A stretch of DNA of 27,179 bases from CAXTTV01 sp964247295 (GCA_964247295.1 CAXTTV010000051.1:1-27179), one strand, 5' to 3'; shown: positions 8,167-17,212, counted from the stretch's first letter. Notes: generated by a model from the sequence alone, not told the origin. Program-made: numbers and translations.

Positions 8167-11150
8167 AGTGCTTCCCCTTTCCATGCTTCCTGCAATGAGG
8201 CAACTGGTAGATCGATGAGGCTCTGTTGACCCCTCCGGATGCGTAGGCGGCCCGAGTCAGTAACAGAGCCAATAGTGGCAATATGCCGGACATTCTGTGC
8301 GCGCAGAAAGGTCTCAAACTCTTCCTGGCTATCGGAGGTAACCTCTACCAGAAAGCGCGAGGCGCTTTCACTGAAGAGCACGATCGTCTCAAAACGATCC
8401 TTTCGTCCGGCTGAAATATCATGGGGTACCGCATCCAGATCCAGATCGGCACCCAGCAGACCAGCTAGCGACATCTCCGCCACCGCTACTGCCAGGCCCC
8501 CCTCTGAAAGATCGTGGCAAGCCGAGATCAACCCCTGGCGGATCGCCTCTCCCAGCGCTTTCATGCTGGTCCGGGCGGCCACGAGATCTACCTGGGGTAC
8601 CGCATCGGTCTTTTCATCGTGAATGAGCGCGTAATGTGAACCACCCAGCTCGTCTTTAGTGAGCCCAATCTGATATAACAGGTTGCCGGGTTTTTTGAGT
8701 GCCATGTCAACGGTCTGGGAGGCATCAGGGATCACCCCAACTGCTGAGATTACCAGTGTAGGGATCAATGGGAAGCGCTGGCCTTCAAAACGATACTCAT
8801 TATTCAAGCTATCCTTACCGGAGATAAAAGGTGTACCAAAGCCGATGGCAGCATCGTGACACCCTTGAACGGCGCGGACCAGCATCCCCATCTGGGCGGG
8901 ATCGGTCGGGCTGCCCCAACAAAAGTTATCCAGGATCGAAGCCTGCTCTATATCTCCTCCAACCGCTGTGAGATTTCTTAGGGCCTCATCGACCGCATTC
9001 AACGCCATCTGGTAAGGATCAATCAGGCTGTACAGTGGGTTGACGCCGTTCGAGAGCACGATACCCGCTCGACTTTCCCCATCAAGAAGTGGTTGCAGCA
9101 CCGCCGCATCTCCAGGGCCATTCCCAGAAATTCCCACCAATGGCTTCAAAACCGTTGCCCCCTGCACCTCGTGATCGTAGCGGCGCACAATCTCCTCTTT
9201 TGAGGCGATTGTTGGATGTCGTAACAGGGCTAGTAGGCTCTGGTTCGCATCAGTGGTTGGCGTTGTTGCTGTAGGTCGTAGGTAGTGGAAAAGCTCCGTT
9301 CGGATAGGATCTTGCTCCCGCCAGTAAGCTTCCATCTTGCGGATCGGGCGGCCATCGTGCAGAAACCCCATCTCAAGCGAGGCCACCGTCTGCCCACTGT
9401 ATTGAACGGTCAGACAACCATCATTCGTAAACTCGCCGATCACACTGGCCTCGACCTCTTCGACCTCACAAATCTCCAGCAGCTCCGTTAGCTTATCCGA
9501 CGGGACCGCCAGCACCATCCGCTCCTGGGCCTCCGACAGCCAGATCTCCCAGGGGGCCAGTCCCTGATACTTCAGCGGGGCATGGGCCAGCTCGACGCGG
9601 GCCCCTGTTCCCTCACCCATCTCGCCAACCGCCGACGAAAAGCCGCCGGCTCCACAATCCGTAATCGCGTGATAAAGCTGGTGATCGCGGGCCTGGATAA
9701 TCACATCGGTAACTTTTTTCTCCGTGATGGGAGCCCCGATCTGAACCGCCGCTCCGGCGCGCGCGTTAATCTCGCTGCTCATCTCGCCCGAGGAGAAGGT
9801 CGCGCCATGAATGCCATCGCGGCCAGTGCGGCCACCCAATACCACAATCCGATCCCCAGGCTGAACCGCACGTGGATGGCTTCCATGTGGAAGAATACCC
9901 AGACACCCGCAGAAGACCAGGGGATTATATAGAAACCCCGGATGATAGAGAACCGATCCATTCACCGTCGGAATACCCATTTTATTTCCGTAGTCGCGAA
10001 CGCCATTTACCACACCGGAGGCGATGCGGCGCGGAGCCAGAATCCCTGGAGGTAGGGTCTCCACATCTGTCTCCAGAGGACCAAAACAGAGGATATCTGT
10101 ACAGGCGATCGGCTGAGCCGAGACTCCGACCACATCGCGGATCACGCCCCCCACGCCAGTGTTGGCACCCCCAAAGGGCTCGATCGCCGAAGGATGATTG
10201 TGCGTCTCTACCTTGAAGGCAATATCCTGAGTATCAGTGAAGCGTACGATGCCCGCGTTATCGCTAAAGGCCGAGACCAGCCAGGGCCGTCGAACCTCCT
10301 CAGTTGCCTTCATTAAATAATATTTGAGGAGGTTGGGTATTGTCCTTTCGGAGATCACCGTGCCATTGGCGGCCAACTCCCGGTAGTGAACCGTCGCCCG
10401 GAAGGTTTTATGTGAGCAGTGTTCCGACCACGTTTGGGCCAGCGTCTCCAACTCCACATCGGTCGGCTCGCGGTCCTGCTCTTGAAAGTGGCGCTGAATT
10501 GTGCGCATCTCATCCAGGTTTAGAGCGAGCAGTCCCTGTTTGCTGACCTCCAATAACTGCTCGTCATTCATCGCGGAGATCGGGATTGTCTGACAGGCTG
10601 GTCCGATCTGCTCCGTCTCCTCTTGTGTGGCTCGTGAAGGCGCAGAAACATCTGTACCTGCTAGCCTGATGGAATAGCTTTGAATTACCGGATTAAATAA
10701 AAGTGAGCGCGAAATAAAATGCACTTCGTCGGGGCTCAAGCGCGCATCCAGGAAATAGCGGTGGCCGGTTTCTACCTTCCCAATTAAATTCAGGCCCAAC
10801 ATTTCCGCGCCTGTCATCACGCTTTGGGCCAGCGTATCAGTCACGCCAGAATGAAAAAAGACATCCACGCAATGGAAGCGGGAGGTCTCTTGAGAGAGGG
10901 AAGCGATCTGAGTTACCGGATCGACCAGGAGCTTTAAAATAAGTTGATCGAGTTGTCCTGGGGCCAGTCCTCCGTTGAGATGGTACAGTTGGGCTGTGTG
11001 GATGCTAAGGGGAATAGTACTTGCGAAAATCTCCTCAAGCGATGGAAGTGGTTTTCGCGGTAAGTGCCGAATGTCGCGAACAATCTGTCGAGCATGCGAA
11101 TCATAAAGCTCTGAGATGGCTCGTATTTCTATCTGGTACATGATTTCCAT
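8163..11150 (-). CDS. purL: PurS-PurL fusion: FGAM synthase synthetase subunit
   Basis: ATP-dependent conversion of FGAR to FGAM, using ammonia supplied by PurQ. The protein has 995 residues. About 92-165 is PurS-like (DVFFHSGVTDTLAQSVM through LLFNPVIQSY), and residues 1-85 look like a second, degenerate PurS unit (LLVDPVTQI). From about 195 it is PurL: TWSEHCSHKTF (240-250), KVETHNHPSAIEPFGGANTG, and SGKDSLNNE near the C-terminus. It is longer than small PurL (about 740) but lacks the C-terminal glutaminase of large PurL (about 1,300), which is here on the next gene. The ATG at 11150 has only GAG upstream; an ATG at 11141 is equally possible. First gene of the operon. Confidence 0.95.
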   Translation of the reverse strand: MEIMYQIEIRAISELYDSHARQIVRDIRHLPRKPLPSLEEIFASTIPLSIHTAQLYHLNGGLAPGQLDQLILKLLVDPVTQIASLSQETSRFHCVDVFFHSGVTDTLAQSVMTGAEMLGLNLIGKVETGHRYFLDARLSPDEVHFISRSLLFNPVIQSYSIRLAGTDVSAPSRATQEETEQIGPACQTIPISAMNDEQLLEVSKQGLLALNLDEMRTIQRHFQEQDREPTDVELETLAQTWSEHCSHKTFRATVHYRELAANGTVISERTIPNLLKYYLMKATEEVRRPWLVSAFSDNAGIVRFTDTQDIAFKVETHNHPSAIEPFGGANTGVGGVIRDVVGVSAQPIACTDILCFGPLETDVETLPPGILAPRRIASGVVNGVRDYGNKMGIPTVNGSVLYHPGFLYNPLVFCGCLGILPHGSHPRAVQPGDRIVVLGGRTGRDGIHGATFSSGEMSSEINARAGAAVQIGAPITEKKVTDVIIQARDHQLYHAITDCGAGGFSSAVGEMGEGTGARVELAHAPLKYQGLAPWEIWLSEAQERMVLAVPSDKLTELLEICEVEEVEASVIGEFTNDGCLTVQYSGQTVASLEMGFLHDGRPIRKMEAYWREQDPIRTELFHYLRPTATTPTTDANQSLLALLRHPTIASKEEIVRRYDHEVQGATVLKPLVGISGNGPGDAAVLQPLLDGESRAGIVLSNGVNPLYSLIDPYQMALNAVDEALRNLTAVGGDIEQASILDNFCWGSPTDPAQMGMLVRAVQGCHDAAIGFGTPFISGKDSLNNEYRFEGQRFPLIPTLVISAVGVIPDASQTVDMALKKPGNLLYQIGLTKDELGGSHYALIHDEKTDAVPQVDLVAARTSMKALGEAIRQGLISACHDLSEGGLAVAVAEMSLAGLLGADLDLDAVPHDISAGRKDRFETIVLFSESASRFLVEVTSDSQEEFETFLRAQNVRHIATIGSVTDSGRLRIRRGQQSLIDLPVASLQEAWKGEAL

Positions 11151-11211
11151 CTATCTCAAAAATGAGGGTCGACAATTAGCAAATGCAGTCACGCGAATAG
11201 GGAACGCATCC

Positions 11212-11241
11212 ATTGTAGCACTAATCCTTTGGGCGTGGCAA
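11212..11241 (-). promoter_or_regulatory. Predicted promoter of the purine operon
   Basis: On the minus strand TTGCCA and TACAAT are separated by 18 nt, a good sigma-70-type promoter, about 60 nt upstream of the purL start. The implied leader of about 55 nt is too short for a purine riboswitch, and I saw no such aptamer. Confidence 0.6.
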
Positions 11242-11334
11242 GAAAGTGTAAATCCCTTTGAAGATGCAAGTAGTGGTGGGGCCGCTTTTCATGCTGTCTG
11301 AAATTTATTCTCAGCAGAACGGCCCACTCTCCTG

Positions 11335-11739
11335 TTACGCGGCGTCTTTCCCATTATTGGCGAGATCGAGCAAGGCGTGATGAACTTCATCATGGGTCTG
11401 GGCTAGACTCACGCGTACAATCAGATGCCGGAGGCTTTCGGGATCTTCCAGACCAGGAAGCAACGCTCTGGCCGTCAGAACTAATCGGGGGAAACGCGCC
11501 TGTAAGATATCTAGCAGGAGACGTTGCTTTTCCTGTGTTGCCTCATGTCGGGCCTGCTCCAGAGCCTGTTCGCGTCCCTCTTGAAGAATCTCCTGATAGG
11601 CCCAGGATTGGCGGATCTTCTCTTTTAACATGGCAAAATTCTCTCGCAACCAGTCTCGATCCGTTTCGTGGTCGCAGGCCAGCGAGACCAGCAGATACGA
11701 ATTCAATAGAGATCTGGCGTTTTGTAATTGTTGAGACAT
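11335..11739 (-). CDS. Rpn/DUF4351-like C-terminal stub protein
   Basis: A 134-residue protein, acidic to neutral, with a likely coiled coil (EGREQALEQARHEATQEKQ, about 55-73), followed by LLLDILQARFPRL and a helical tail (LLPGLEDPESLRHLIVRV). This resembles the C-terminal part of Rpn/YhgA-like PD-(D/E)XK proteins and the DUF4351 domain. The nuclease domain is absent. GAGAGAG lies about 9 nt before the ATG, so it could be expressed as a short protein, or it may be a relic of a longer gene. It sits alone between purL and dnaE. The function is unknown and the family call is tentative. Confidence 0.55.
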   Translation of the reverse strand: MSQQLQNARSLLNSYLLVSLACDHETDRDWLRENFAMLKEKIRQSWAYQEILQEGREQALEQARHEATQEKQRLLLDILQARFPRLVLTARALLPGLEDPESLRHLIVRVSLAQTHDEVHHALLDLANNGKDAA

Positions 11740-12011
11740 GCGCTACCACTCTCTCGATAGTGAGAAGGTTAGACAATCTACGAATAGACGGATATCGCTT
11801 TGAGCCGGTAAACATAACGCAGACGCTCTCCTTCTATTTTCGCACAAATTGACCAAAAATGGAAGATTTGTTCTAGTAATTTAGATTAGAATTTTTTTGG
11901 TGGGACTTTTTGACGGTTCCTTTCAGGTTGCTTGACGCGTAATTGGGCAGCCGATTATCCTGTAATCGTCAGTAAAATATTTTGTGCGTATCTTTATTTT
12001 TGGAGGGTCTT
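11740..12011. other. Intergenic region upstream of dnaE
   Basis: A 270-bp divergent gap, AT-rich around 11860-11910. It holds the dnaE promoter and the leader of the small minus-strand gene. No further gene is supported. Confidence 0.6.
11932..11961 (+). promoter_or_regulatory. Predicted dnaE promoter
   Basis: TTGACG (11932-11937) and TATCCT (11956-11961) with an 18-nt spacer, about 50 nt before the dnaE ATG. A second TTGACG-like hexamer lies at about 11910. Confidence 0.5.
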
Positions 12012-15000
12012 ATGGGCGTCGATTTTGCGCATCTTCATGTGCATACGGAATACTCTCTGCTCGATGGGCATAGCCGAACAAAAAACCTGGTGGCGCAGGC
12101 GAAAGCGTTAGGGATGCAGCATCTGGCGATTACAGATCATGGGGCAATGTACGGTATTCCTGAATTTTATGACGCCTGTAAGGCCGAAGGCATCCACCCG
12201 ATTCTTGGTGAAGAGTCCTATCTTTGCGAGGACGTAAATTCTAAGGGCGAGACGCATCATATGCTGTTGCTGGCCCGTAACAACGTTGGCTATCGCAATC
12301 TCATGCAGATAACCACCTTTGCCCAGCGCAATCACTATCGCCGCCCTCGCGTCGATAAAAAGTTTCTGGCCGAGCATGCTGAAGGCTTGATTGTGACCAG
12401 TTCCTGCCTCTCTGGCGAGATCCCCAAGCTGCTCCTCAAAGGTGACGATGATCGCGCTCGTCAGCAGGCGAAATGGTATCAAGACACCTTCGGGCCCGAA
12501 AACTTTTTTATCGAGATCCAGGAGCACTATGGCAAAGACTCTCCCCAGGGGGATCTCAATCGCCGCCTCTTCGATCTGCATAAAGAGCTCCAGATCCCGA
12601 TGGTCCTGACAAATGATCTTCATTACGTCAAGAAGAAGGACGCGGTACCTCAGGATATCATGCTCTGTGTCCAGACCAATAGTAAATATGATGAGCCCAA
12701 GCGCATGAAATTTGATAGTGAAGAATATTATTTGAAAAGTCCGGAGGAGATGGCGCGGCTCTTCCCAGATCTCTCAGAGGCTTTGATGAACACGGTTCGG
12801 GTCGCCGAGATGTGTGAGGTGGACCCCCTGGACCCGATGTTCCGGGGCAAGCTACCAAACTTCCCGATCCCCTCGGAGTATCGCAGCCAGGACGAGTATC
12901 TTTATCAGCTTTGTCTGCTGGGTGTCAAAGAGCGCTTTGGTGAGATGAGCGAGGGTATTCAGAAGCAGTTGGACTACGAGTTCAGCATTATCGCTCAGAA
13001 GGGCTTTGTCGAATATTTTCTGGTGGTCTGGGACTTTGTGAACTTCTGCAACCAGCACAACATTCGTTGTTCGGCCCGTGGATCGGCGGCGGGAAGTCTG
13101 GTGGCATACGTATTGGGGATCACCAACGTGGACCCGCTGCGCTATCAACTCCTTTTTGAGCGGTTCCTGAATCCAGAACGCTCTGATATGCCTGATATCG
13201 ACATGGACTTTCCCGACGCCCAGCGTGAGGATGTCATTAACTATGTTTCCGAGAAATATGGGCCGGACAAAGTCGCCCAGATTGTGACCTTTAATACCAT
13301 GGCCGCCAAGGCTGCCGTCAAGGATGTCGCGCGCTCCATGGGCTGGCAGGGATTGGGGGATCAGATCTCACGTTTGATCCCGACCGGACCCAAGGTCACG
13401 CTGCCCAAATCTTTGAATGAGGTGCCGGAACTCAAGCAGTTGTATGAGCACAATCAGCAGGCCAAAAAGCTCCTGGATCACGCGCTGGATTTAGAAGGAT
13501 CAATCCGCAATACCGGAGTGCATGCCGCCGGCGTTTTGATTGCCAATGAGTCCCTTGATAATCTTGTGCCGCTCCACCTGCGTGATCCAAAAAATCCCGA
13601 GGCTGGTCGGATCATTGCCTATGAGCAGAAGTATCTTGAGGATCGTGGCCTGATCAAATTTGACTTTTTAGGCCTCGCCAATCTGACCACGCTTCAGAAT
13701 ACTGTTAAGTTTATCAAGGAGTCGCGGGGCGAAGACATCAACCTGGATAAAATACCGCTGGACAATAAAAAGGCCTTCGAGCTCCTGGCATTGGGCGAGA
13801 CTACTGGCATCTTCCAGCTTGAAAGCGCGAAGATGCGCGAGTATATCAAAATGCTTGGCCCGACCTGCATTGAGGATATCACTGCCATGGTGGCCCTATA
13901 TCGGCCTGGCCCGATGGATAGTATTCCCGATTTTGTTGACTCCAAACATGGCCGCAAAAAAGTTAAATACCTGGATAAGCGTCTGGAGCAATGGCTGGCG
14001 GAGTCCTATGGCGTTATCGTGTATCAGGACCAGGTGTTGTTAATCGCCGTGCACCTGGCCGGTTTCTCCTGGGGCAAGGTAAATAAGTTCCGTAAAGCCC
14101 TCAGTAAAAAGATTATGCACGAGATCGAGGGCTATAAAGGCGACTTTATCGAGGGGTGCATCAAAAACGACGTGAAAGAGGATGTTGCCAAAACCCTGTT
14201 TGATCTGATCCTCCCTTTTGGTGGCTATGGCTTCAACAAAGCGCACGCCGCCAGCTACGCCGTCGTGGCCTATCATACCGCCTATCTAAAAGCCAATTAT
14301 ACCGCCGAATTTATGGCCGCGACCCTGACAACCGAGGCCGCTGATGCTAAAAAGGTCGCCAATGCTGTTGCCGAGTGTAAGCGTATGAAGGTTGAAGTTC
14401 TCTGCCCGGATGTGAATAAAAGCGATACTGGTTTCTCAGTTGAGAATGGCAATGTGCGCTTTGGCCTGCTAGCAATTAAGGGGATCGGTGATGGCCCGGC
14501 CAGTGAGATTGTGCGTGAGCGGCGTGCTAATGGAGAGTTCAAATCAATCGCTGATTTCTGCACCCGTGTAGACTCGCGCATGGTCGGCAAAGGTGCGATC
14601 GAAACCTTGATCAAAGCGGGGGCCTTTGACTCGCTTGGGAAGCGCCACCAGCACCTGGATGCGGTAGAACGGGCGGTGGCCTTTGGCAAGCGTGAACGCG
14701 AGGCCCAGACGCGCGGTCTGATCAGCCTGTTTGGAGAGATCGAGGAGACCGATAGCGCCTTTGAATTTGCCTTGAACGCCAGCGCGGTGGAGATCGCGCG
14801 CAGCCAATTACTGGCCTGGGAAAAAGAGCTGATCGGCGTCTATGTCTCGCACAATCCTCTGGAGCAGCTTCAGCATCTGATGGGAGATAAAGGGGTCACG
14901 CACAACACCGGAATGATCACCGAGGAACACTCCAAACAGAAAGTCTTTCTGGGTGGAACAATCATCGAGACGCGCCGCCTCACCACCAAAAAAGGCGACA

Positions 15001-15467
15001 CAATGTGCGTCGCGAAAATCGAGGATATGTATGGCTCCATTGGCGTGACGGTTTTCCCACGCGCCTACGAGCAGACCTCTGAATTGTGGGAAGAGGGCCA
15101 GCGAGTTATGGTGCGGGGAGAGGTTCAGTTCCGTAACGATGAGCCCACAATCCTTTGTGATAAAGCTGAAGCTTTTGAGGCCTCCGTCGAAGAGATGGAT
15201 CGGCGACCGCACCATGTCTGGCTGACCATCCAGCTTACGGGAGAGGATCAGCGGGCCATCGAAGACGATATGATCAAAGTCCAGGATGTGTATAATTGCC
15301 TGCATAACAAGCCGGGTCGGGATCACTACGAGTTACTTGTCATGAATGGGGAGTGGCAGGTTTTGCTCACCCCCCACGATAACAATATCCACTATACGCC
15401 TGACCTATACAACCAGCTTATTAGCGTGATTGGCAAGGACTGTATCGAAGTAAAGGTTTTGGATTAA
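12012..15467 (+). CDS. dnaE: DNA polymerase III alpha subunit DnaE
   Basis: The replicative polymerase catalytic subunit, 1,151 residues. The N-terminal PHP domain starts at HLHVHTEYSLLDG and keeps ITDHG and TNDLHY metal-ligand motifs. The palm has RGSAAGSLVAYVLG and the catalytic aspartates in PDIDMDFPD (about 395-399), followed by the finger and tandem helix-hairpin-helix regions (FGFGGYGF-like at LPFGGYGFNKAHAASYA). Near the C-terminus is an OB fold (VFLGGTIIETRRLTTKKG). Length and order fit DnaE1-type enzymes. The ATG at 12012 has GGAGGG at good spacing; an upstream in-frame TTG at 11982 lacks a ribosome site. The gene is alone and divergent from the purine operon, and element-derived DNA begins within 6 nt of its stop. 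Confidence 0.97.
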   Translation: MGVDFAHLHVHTEYSLLDGHSRTKNLVAQAKALGMQHLAITDHGAMYGIPEFYDACKAEGIHPILGEESYLCEDVNSKGETHHMLLLARNNVGYRNLMQITTFAQRNHYRRPRVDKKFLAEHAEGLIVTSSCLSGEIPKLLLKGDDDRARQQAKWYQDTFGPENFFIEIQEHYGKDSPQGDLNRRLFDLHKELQIPMVLTNDLHYVKKKDAVPQDIMLCVQTNSKYDEPKRMKFDSEEYYLKSPEEMARLFPDLSEALMNTVRVAEMCEVDPLDPMFRGKLPNFPIPSEYRSQDEYLYQLCLLGVKERFGEMSEGIQKQLDYEFSIIAQKGFVEYFLVVWDFVNFCNQHNIRCSARGSAAGSLVAYVLGITNVDPLRYQLLFERFLNPERSDMPDIDMDFPDAQREDVINYVSEKYGPDKVAQIVTFNTMAAKAAVKDVARSMGWQGLGDQISRLIPTGPKVTLPKSLNEVPELKQLYEHNQQAKKLLDHALDLEGSIRNTGVHAAGVLIANESLDNLVPLHLRDPKNPEAGRIIAYEQKYLEDRGLIKFDFLGLANLTTLQNTVKFIKESRGEDINLDKIPLDNKKAFELLALGETTGIFQLESAKMREYIKMLGPTCIEDITAMVALYRPGPMDSIPDFVDSKHGRKKVKYLDKRLEQWLAESYGVIVYQDQVLLIAVHLAGFSWGKVNKFRKALSKKIMHEIEGYKGDFIEGCIKNDVKEDVAKTLFDLILPFGGYGFNKAHAASYAVVAYHTAYLKANYTAEFMAATLTTEAADAKKVANAVAECKRMKVEVLCPDVNKSDTGFSVENGNVRFGLLAIKGIGDGPASEIVRERRANGEFKSIADFCTRVDSRMVGKGAIETLIKAGAFDSLGKRHQHLDAVERAVAFGKREREAQTRGLISLFGEIEETDSAFEFALNASAVEIARSQLLAWEKELIGVYVSHNPLEQLQHLMGDKGVTHNTGMITEEHSKQKVFLGGTIIETRRLTTKKGDTMCVAKIEDMYGSIGVTVFPRAYEQTSELWEEGQRVMVRGEVQFRNDEPTILCDKAEAFEASVEEMDRRPHHVWLTIQLTGEDQRAIEDDMIKVQDVYNCLHNKPGRDHYELLVMNGEWQVLLTPHDNNIHYTPDLYNQLISVIGKDCIEVKVLD

Positions 15468-15472
15468 AAACA

Positions 15473-15612
15473 CGTAGGGAAGCCGCTTGCGATCCTGCTG
15501 GAAAATTTGGCGAAAGATCGAAGAAGGCCCGTGGATGTTTTGGCTTTCGACAACGTGTTTGTGGGCCTCTTCCCACGGGTCCACACGTGACCCGATTTAC
15601 CAGCCATGGCAA
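15473..15612 (+). pseudogene. Element remnant after dnaE
   Basis: Bases 15473-15535 match the inverted sequence at 50-112 (about 89% by eye). A frame in phase with dnaE runs from the dnaE stop to a TGA at 15588-15590 and contains NLAKDRRRPVDV, shared with the left-edge copy. Bases 15577-15612 match 26935-26970 (31 of 36), including an 18-base identical core GGGTCCACACGTGACCCG. This is the 3' part of a repeated gene or element, with no start codon of its own. Confidence 0.5.
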
Positions 15613-15690
15613 AGGTGATGGGGAATGTGCCAGCCATTATGGGGCTGGTGCGCTTCCAATCTCGAACGGCTCGCCTACGTCGTATACCGC
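15613..15690. other. Short intergenic DNA, nothing recognised
   Basis: Between the element remnant and the lipocalin-like stop I see no gene. A terminator for dnaE is not evident anywhere between 15468 and 15690. Confidence 0.4.
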
Positions 15691-16122
15691 TTATCTTGCT
15701 CGTTTCCAATGCAATGAGACCAGATAGATCTTCCCTTGCCAATCAACGGGGTCCGCAAGCAGCGTAAGCTTTTCTGCTGTCAGGCTTGCAATGGTGCGGA
15801 CCTGCTGACTGTGGGACCAGTTGGGGAAAAGCGCGTTCTCAATGGAGTGGATTACTTTATTTTCTTGAAGGGTATAGCGACCATAATACGCTAACATAGA
15901 GCGAGCCGCCTCCGCCTGTTCTTGATCCGTGCCCCTTAAAGGATGTTCATCAGTGAAAAGTGCTCGCTCTCTTCTCATAATAAACACCGACATAAACCCT
16001 TCTATTGTGTAGATAAGCTGGCCCTGCGGCTCTTTATCCCATGGATAAAGCATGGACCCGCCAGAAGCAATGCCCGAAGCTTCAATCAATGACCAGGTAC
16101 CAACAAGCTGCTGCCGCTCCAT
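15691..16122 (-). CDS. Lipocalin-like domain protein
   Basis: A 143-residue single-domain protein matching the lipocalin-like family (LVGTWSLIEA at the N-terminus, then YPWDKEPQGQLIYTIEGFMS, the typical G-x-L-x-Y-T-x-x-G-x-M-S motif, and a C-terminal LVSLHWKR). Such proteins form a small beta-barrel; ligands are mostly unknown and some family members take part in polyketide tailoring. There is no signal peptide, so it is cytoplasmic. Its ATG is 1 nt after the stop of the upstream hydrolase gene, with AGGAA inside that gene, so the two are almost certainly co-translated. Confidence 0.8.
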   Translation of the reverse strand: MERQQLVGTWSLIEASGIASGGSMLYPWDKEPQGQLIYTIEGFMSVFIMRRERALFTDEHPLRGTDQEQAEAARSMLAYYGRYTLQENKVIHSIENALFPNWSHSQQVRTIASLTAEKLTLLADPVDWQGKIYLVSLHWKRAR

Positions 16123-16123
16123 T

Positions 16124-17212
16124 CTACATTCCTACCTTTCTCTGATATGTCTCTATATCTGCCCCATACGCTTCATCGAGGAACGTGATCAGGCGCGAGG
16201 CGTAAGCCCGATCCCGATAGGCTGTCAGATGTGCGGCTCCCTCCACGCTCCAAAGCTCCACCTGGTTTGTGGCCGCCCGTTTCAAAGCTACCGCATCATG
16301 ATATCGGACAACGCGATCGCCAGTGCCATGAATCAGCAGGACCGGGCACTGTACGCGATGGATGAGATCTACAGGTGTAATCTCTTGAAAGCGATGCCCG
16401 GTACGAACATACAGCCAGAGGTCCGCGCAAAAATACCAACCGTGTCGAAGCCAGCGAGGCAGGGCCATCGGTAAACGCTGATGTATAACATACTCTACGC
16501 TTGACCAGGAGCTGGCGAACGCACTATCGCAGATTACCGCTTGGATTTGCTGATCTTTTTCCGCGACCATCAGGCTGATCGCCCCCCCCATTGAGTATCC
16601 AAGCAGGCTGATATCTAGATTGGGCTCGCGCCAGCGTGCATAGGCCAGAGCCCCCAGCAGATCGTGTATCTCCTTCTGTCCATGTGTGAGCGGAACCTTT
16701 ATCTCATCATGTCCATAGAACGCAAAGGCCAGGACGCTATAGCCCTGCTGCCAGAGATCTTTCATGGTCCGAGTAAACATCGAGCGATGCGTTCGATAGC
16801 CTGCGCTCAGAATAACCAGTCCCCGAGGATTAAGAGCTGGGAGAAACCAGCCATTGATTTTTCTCGGTCCCTGAAGAGAGGGGAAGACAACCTCTTCAAC
16901 TGGTAACTGCCAGCGTCGCGGAGGGATACCGGTGCGTGGCTTTTCAGCGTTTGGACGGATCAACTCCTCCACTGTATAGATACCCAGAGCCGTAAGCAGG
17001 GTCAGTGCCAGGCTACCAACTCCACACAGAAGATTCAAAAGGGTTATATAGATCTGAATAGAGGTCCTTTTTTTACCCTCGCGTTTTTTACGGGGAATAG
17101 TGAGTCTGAGGAATAAACATCCAGAAACCAACGATGGCAAAAAAAGACGTTCAGACCAGGAAAGTGAATGAAATGTGCCTTCATCAGATTCAGAGCAAAA
17201 TCGAGAAAACAT
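16124..17212 (-). CDS. Membrane-anchored alpha/beta hydrolase
   Basis: A 362-residue serine hydrolase. A hydrophobic segment at about 54-79 is a likely membrane anchor, followed by the catalytic domain with nucleophile Ser207 (GYSMGG), Asp299 (GTGDRVV) and His328 (EGAAH). The oxyanion region is near LSAGYRTHRSM (135-145). It resembles the YqkD/Bem46-type hydrolases that act on unknown esters or lipids. The basic patch RKKREGKKR just before the anchor suggests that the N-terminus stays inside, placing the catalytic domain outside. The ATG at 17212 has AGGAGG 5 nt upstream. A run of eight G lies just after the nucleophile codon. Confidence 0.85.
   Translation of the reverse strand: MFSRFCSESDEGTFHSLSWSERLFLPSLVSGCLFLRLTIPRKKREGKKRTSIQIYITLLNLLCGVGSLALTLLTALGIYTVEELIRPNAEKPRTGIPPRRWQLPVEEVVFPSLQGPRKINGWFLPALNPRGLVILSAGYRTHRSMFTRTMKDLWQQGYSVLAFAFYGHDEIKVPLTHGQKEIHDLLGALAYARWREPNLDISLLGYSMGGAISLMVAEKDQQIQAVICDSAFASSWSSVEYVIHQRLPMALPRWLRHGWYFCADLWLYVRTGHRFQEITPVDLIHRVQCPVLLIHGTGDRVVRYHDAVALKRAATNQVELWSVEGAAHLTAYRDRAYASRLITFLDEAYGADIETYQRKVGM

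Noticed and set aside
11150..11211. Possible purine riboswitch in the purine operon leader
   Set aside because: The leader is only about 55 nt and has no three-way junction or conserved aptamer bases.
12108..12623. 171-codon minus-strand frame inside dnaE
   Set aside because: Antisense to the conserved PHP domain of dnaE; no independent evidence.
14808..15326. 172-codon minus-strand frame inside dnaE
   Set aside because: Antisense to the C-terminal OB region of dnaE, no motif or ribosome site.
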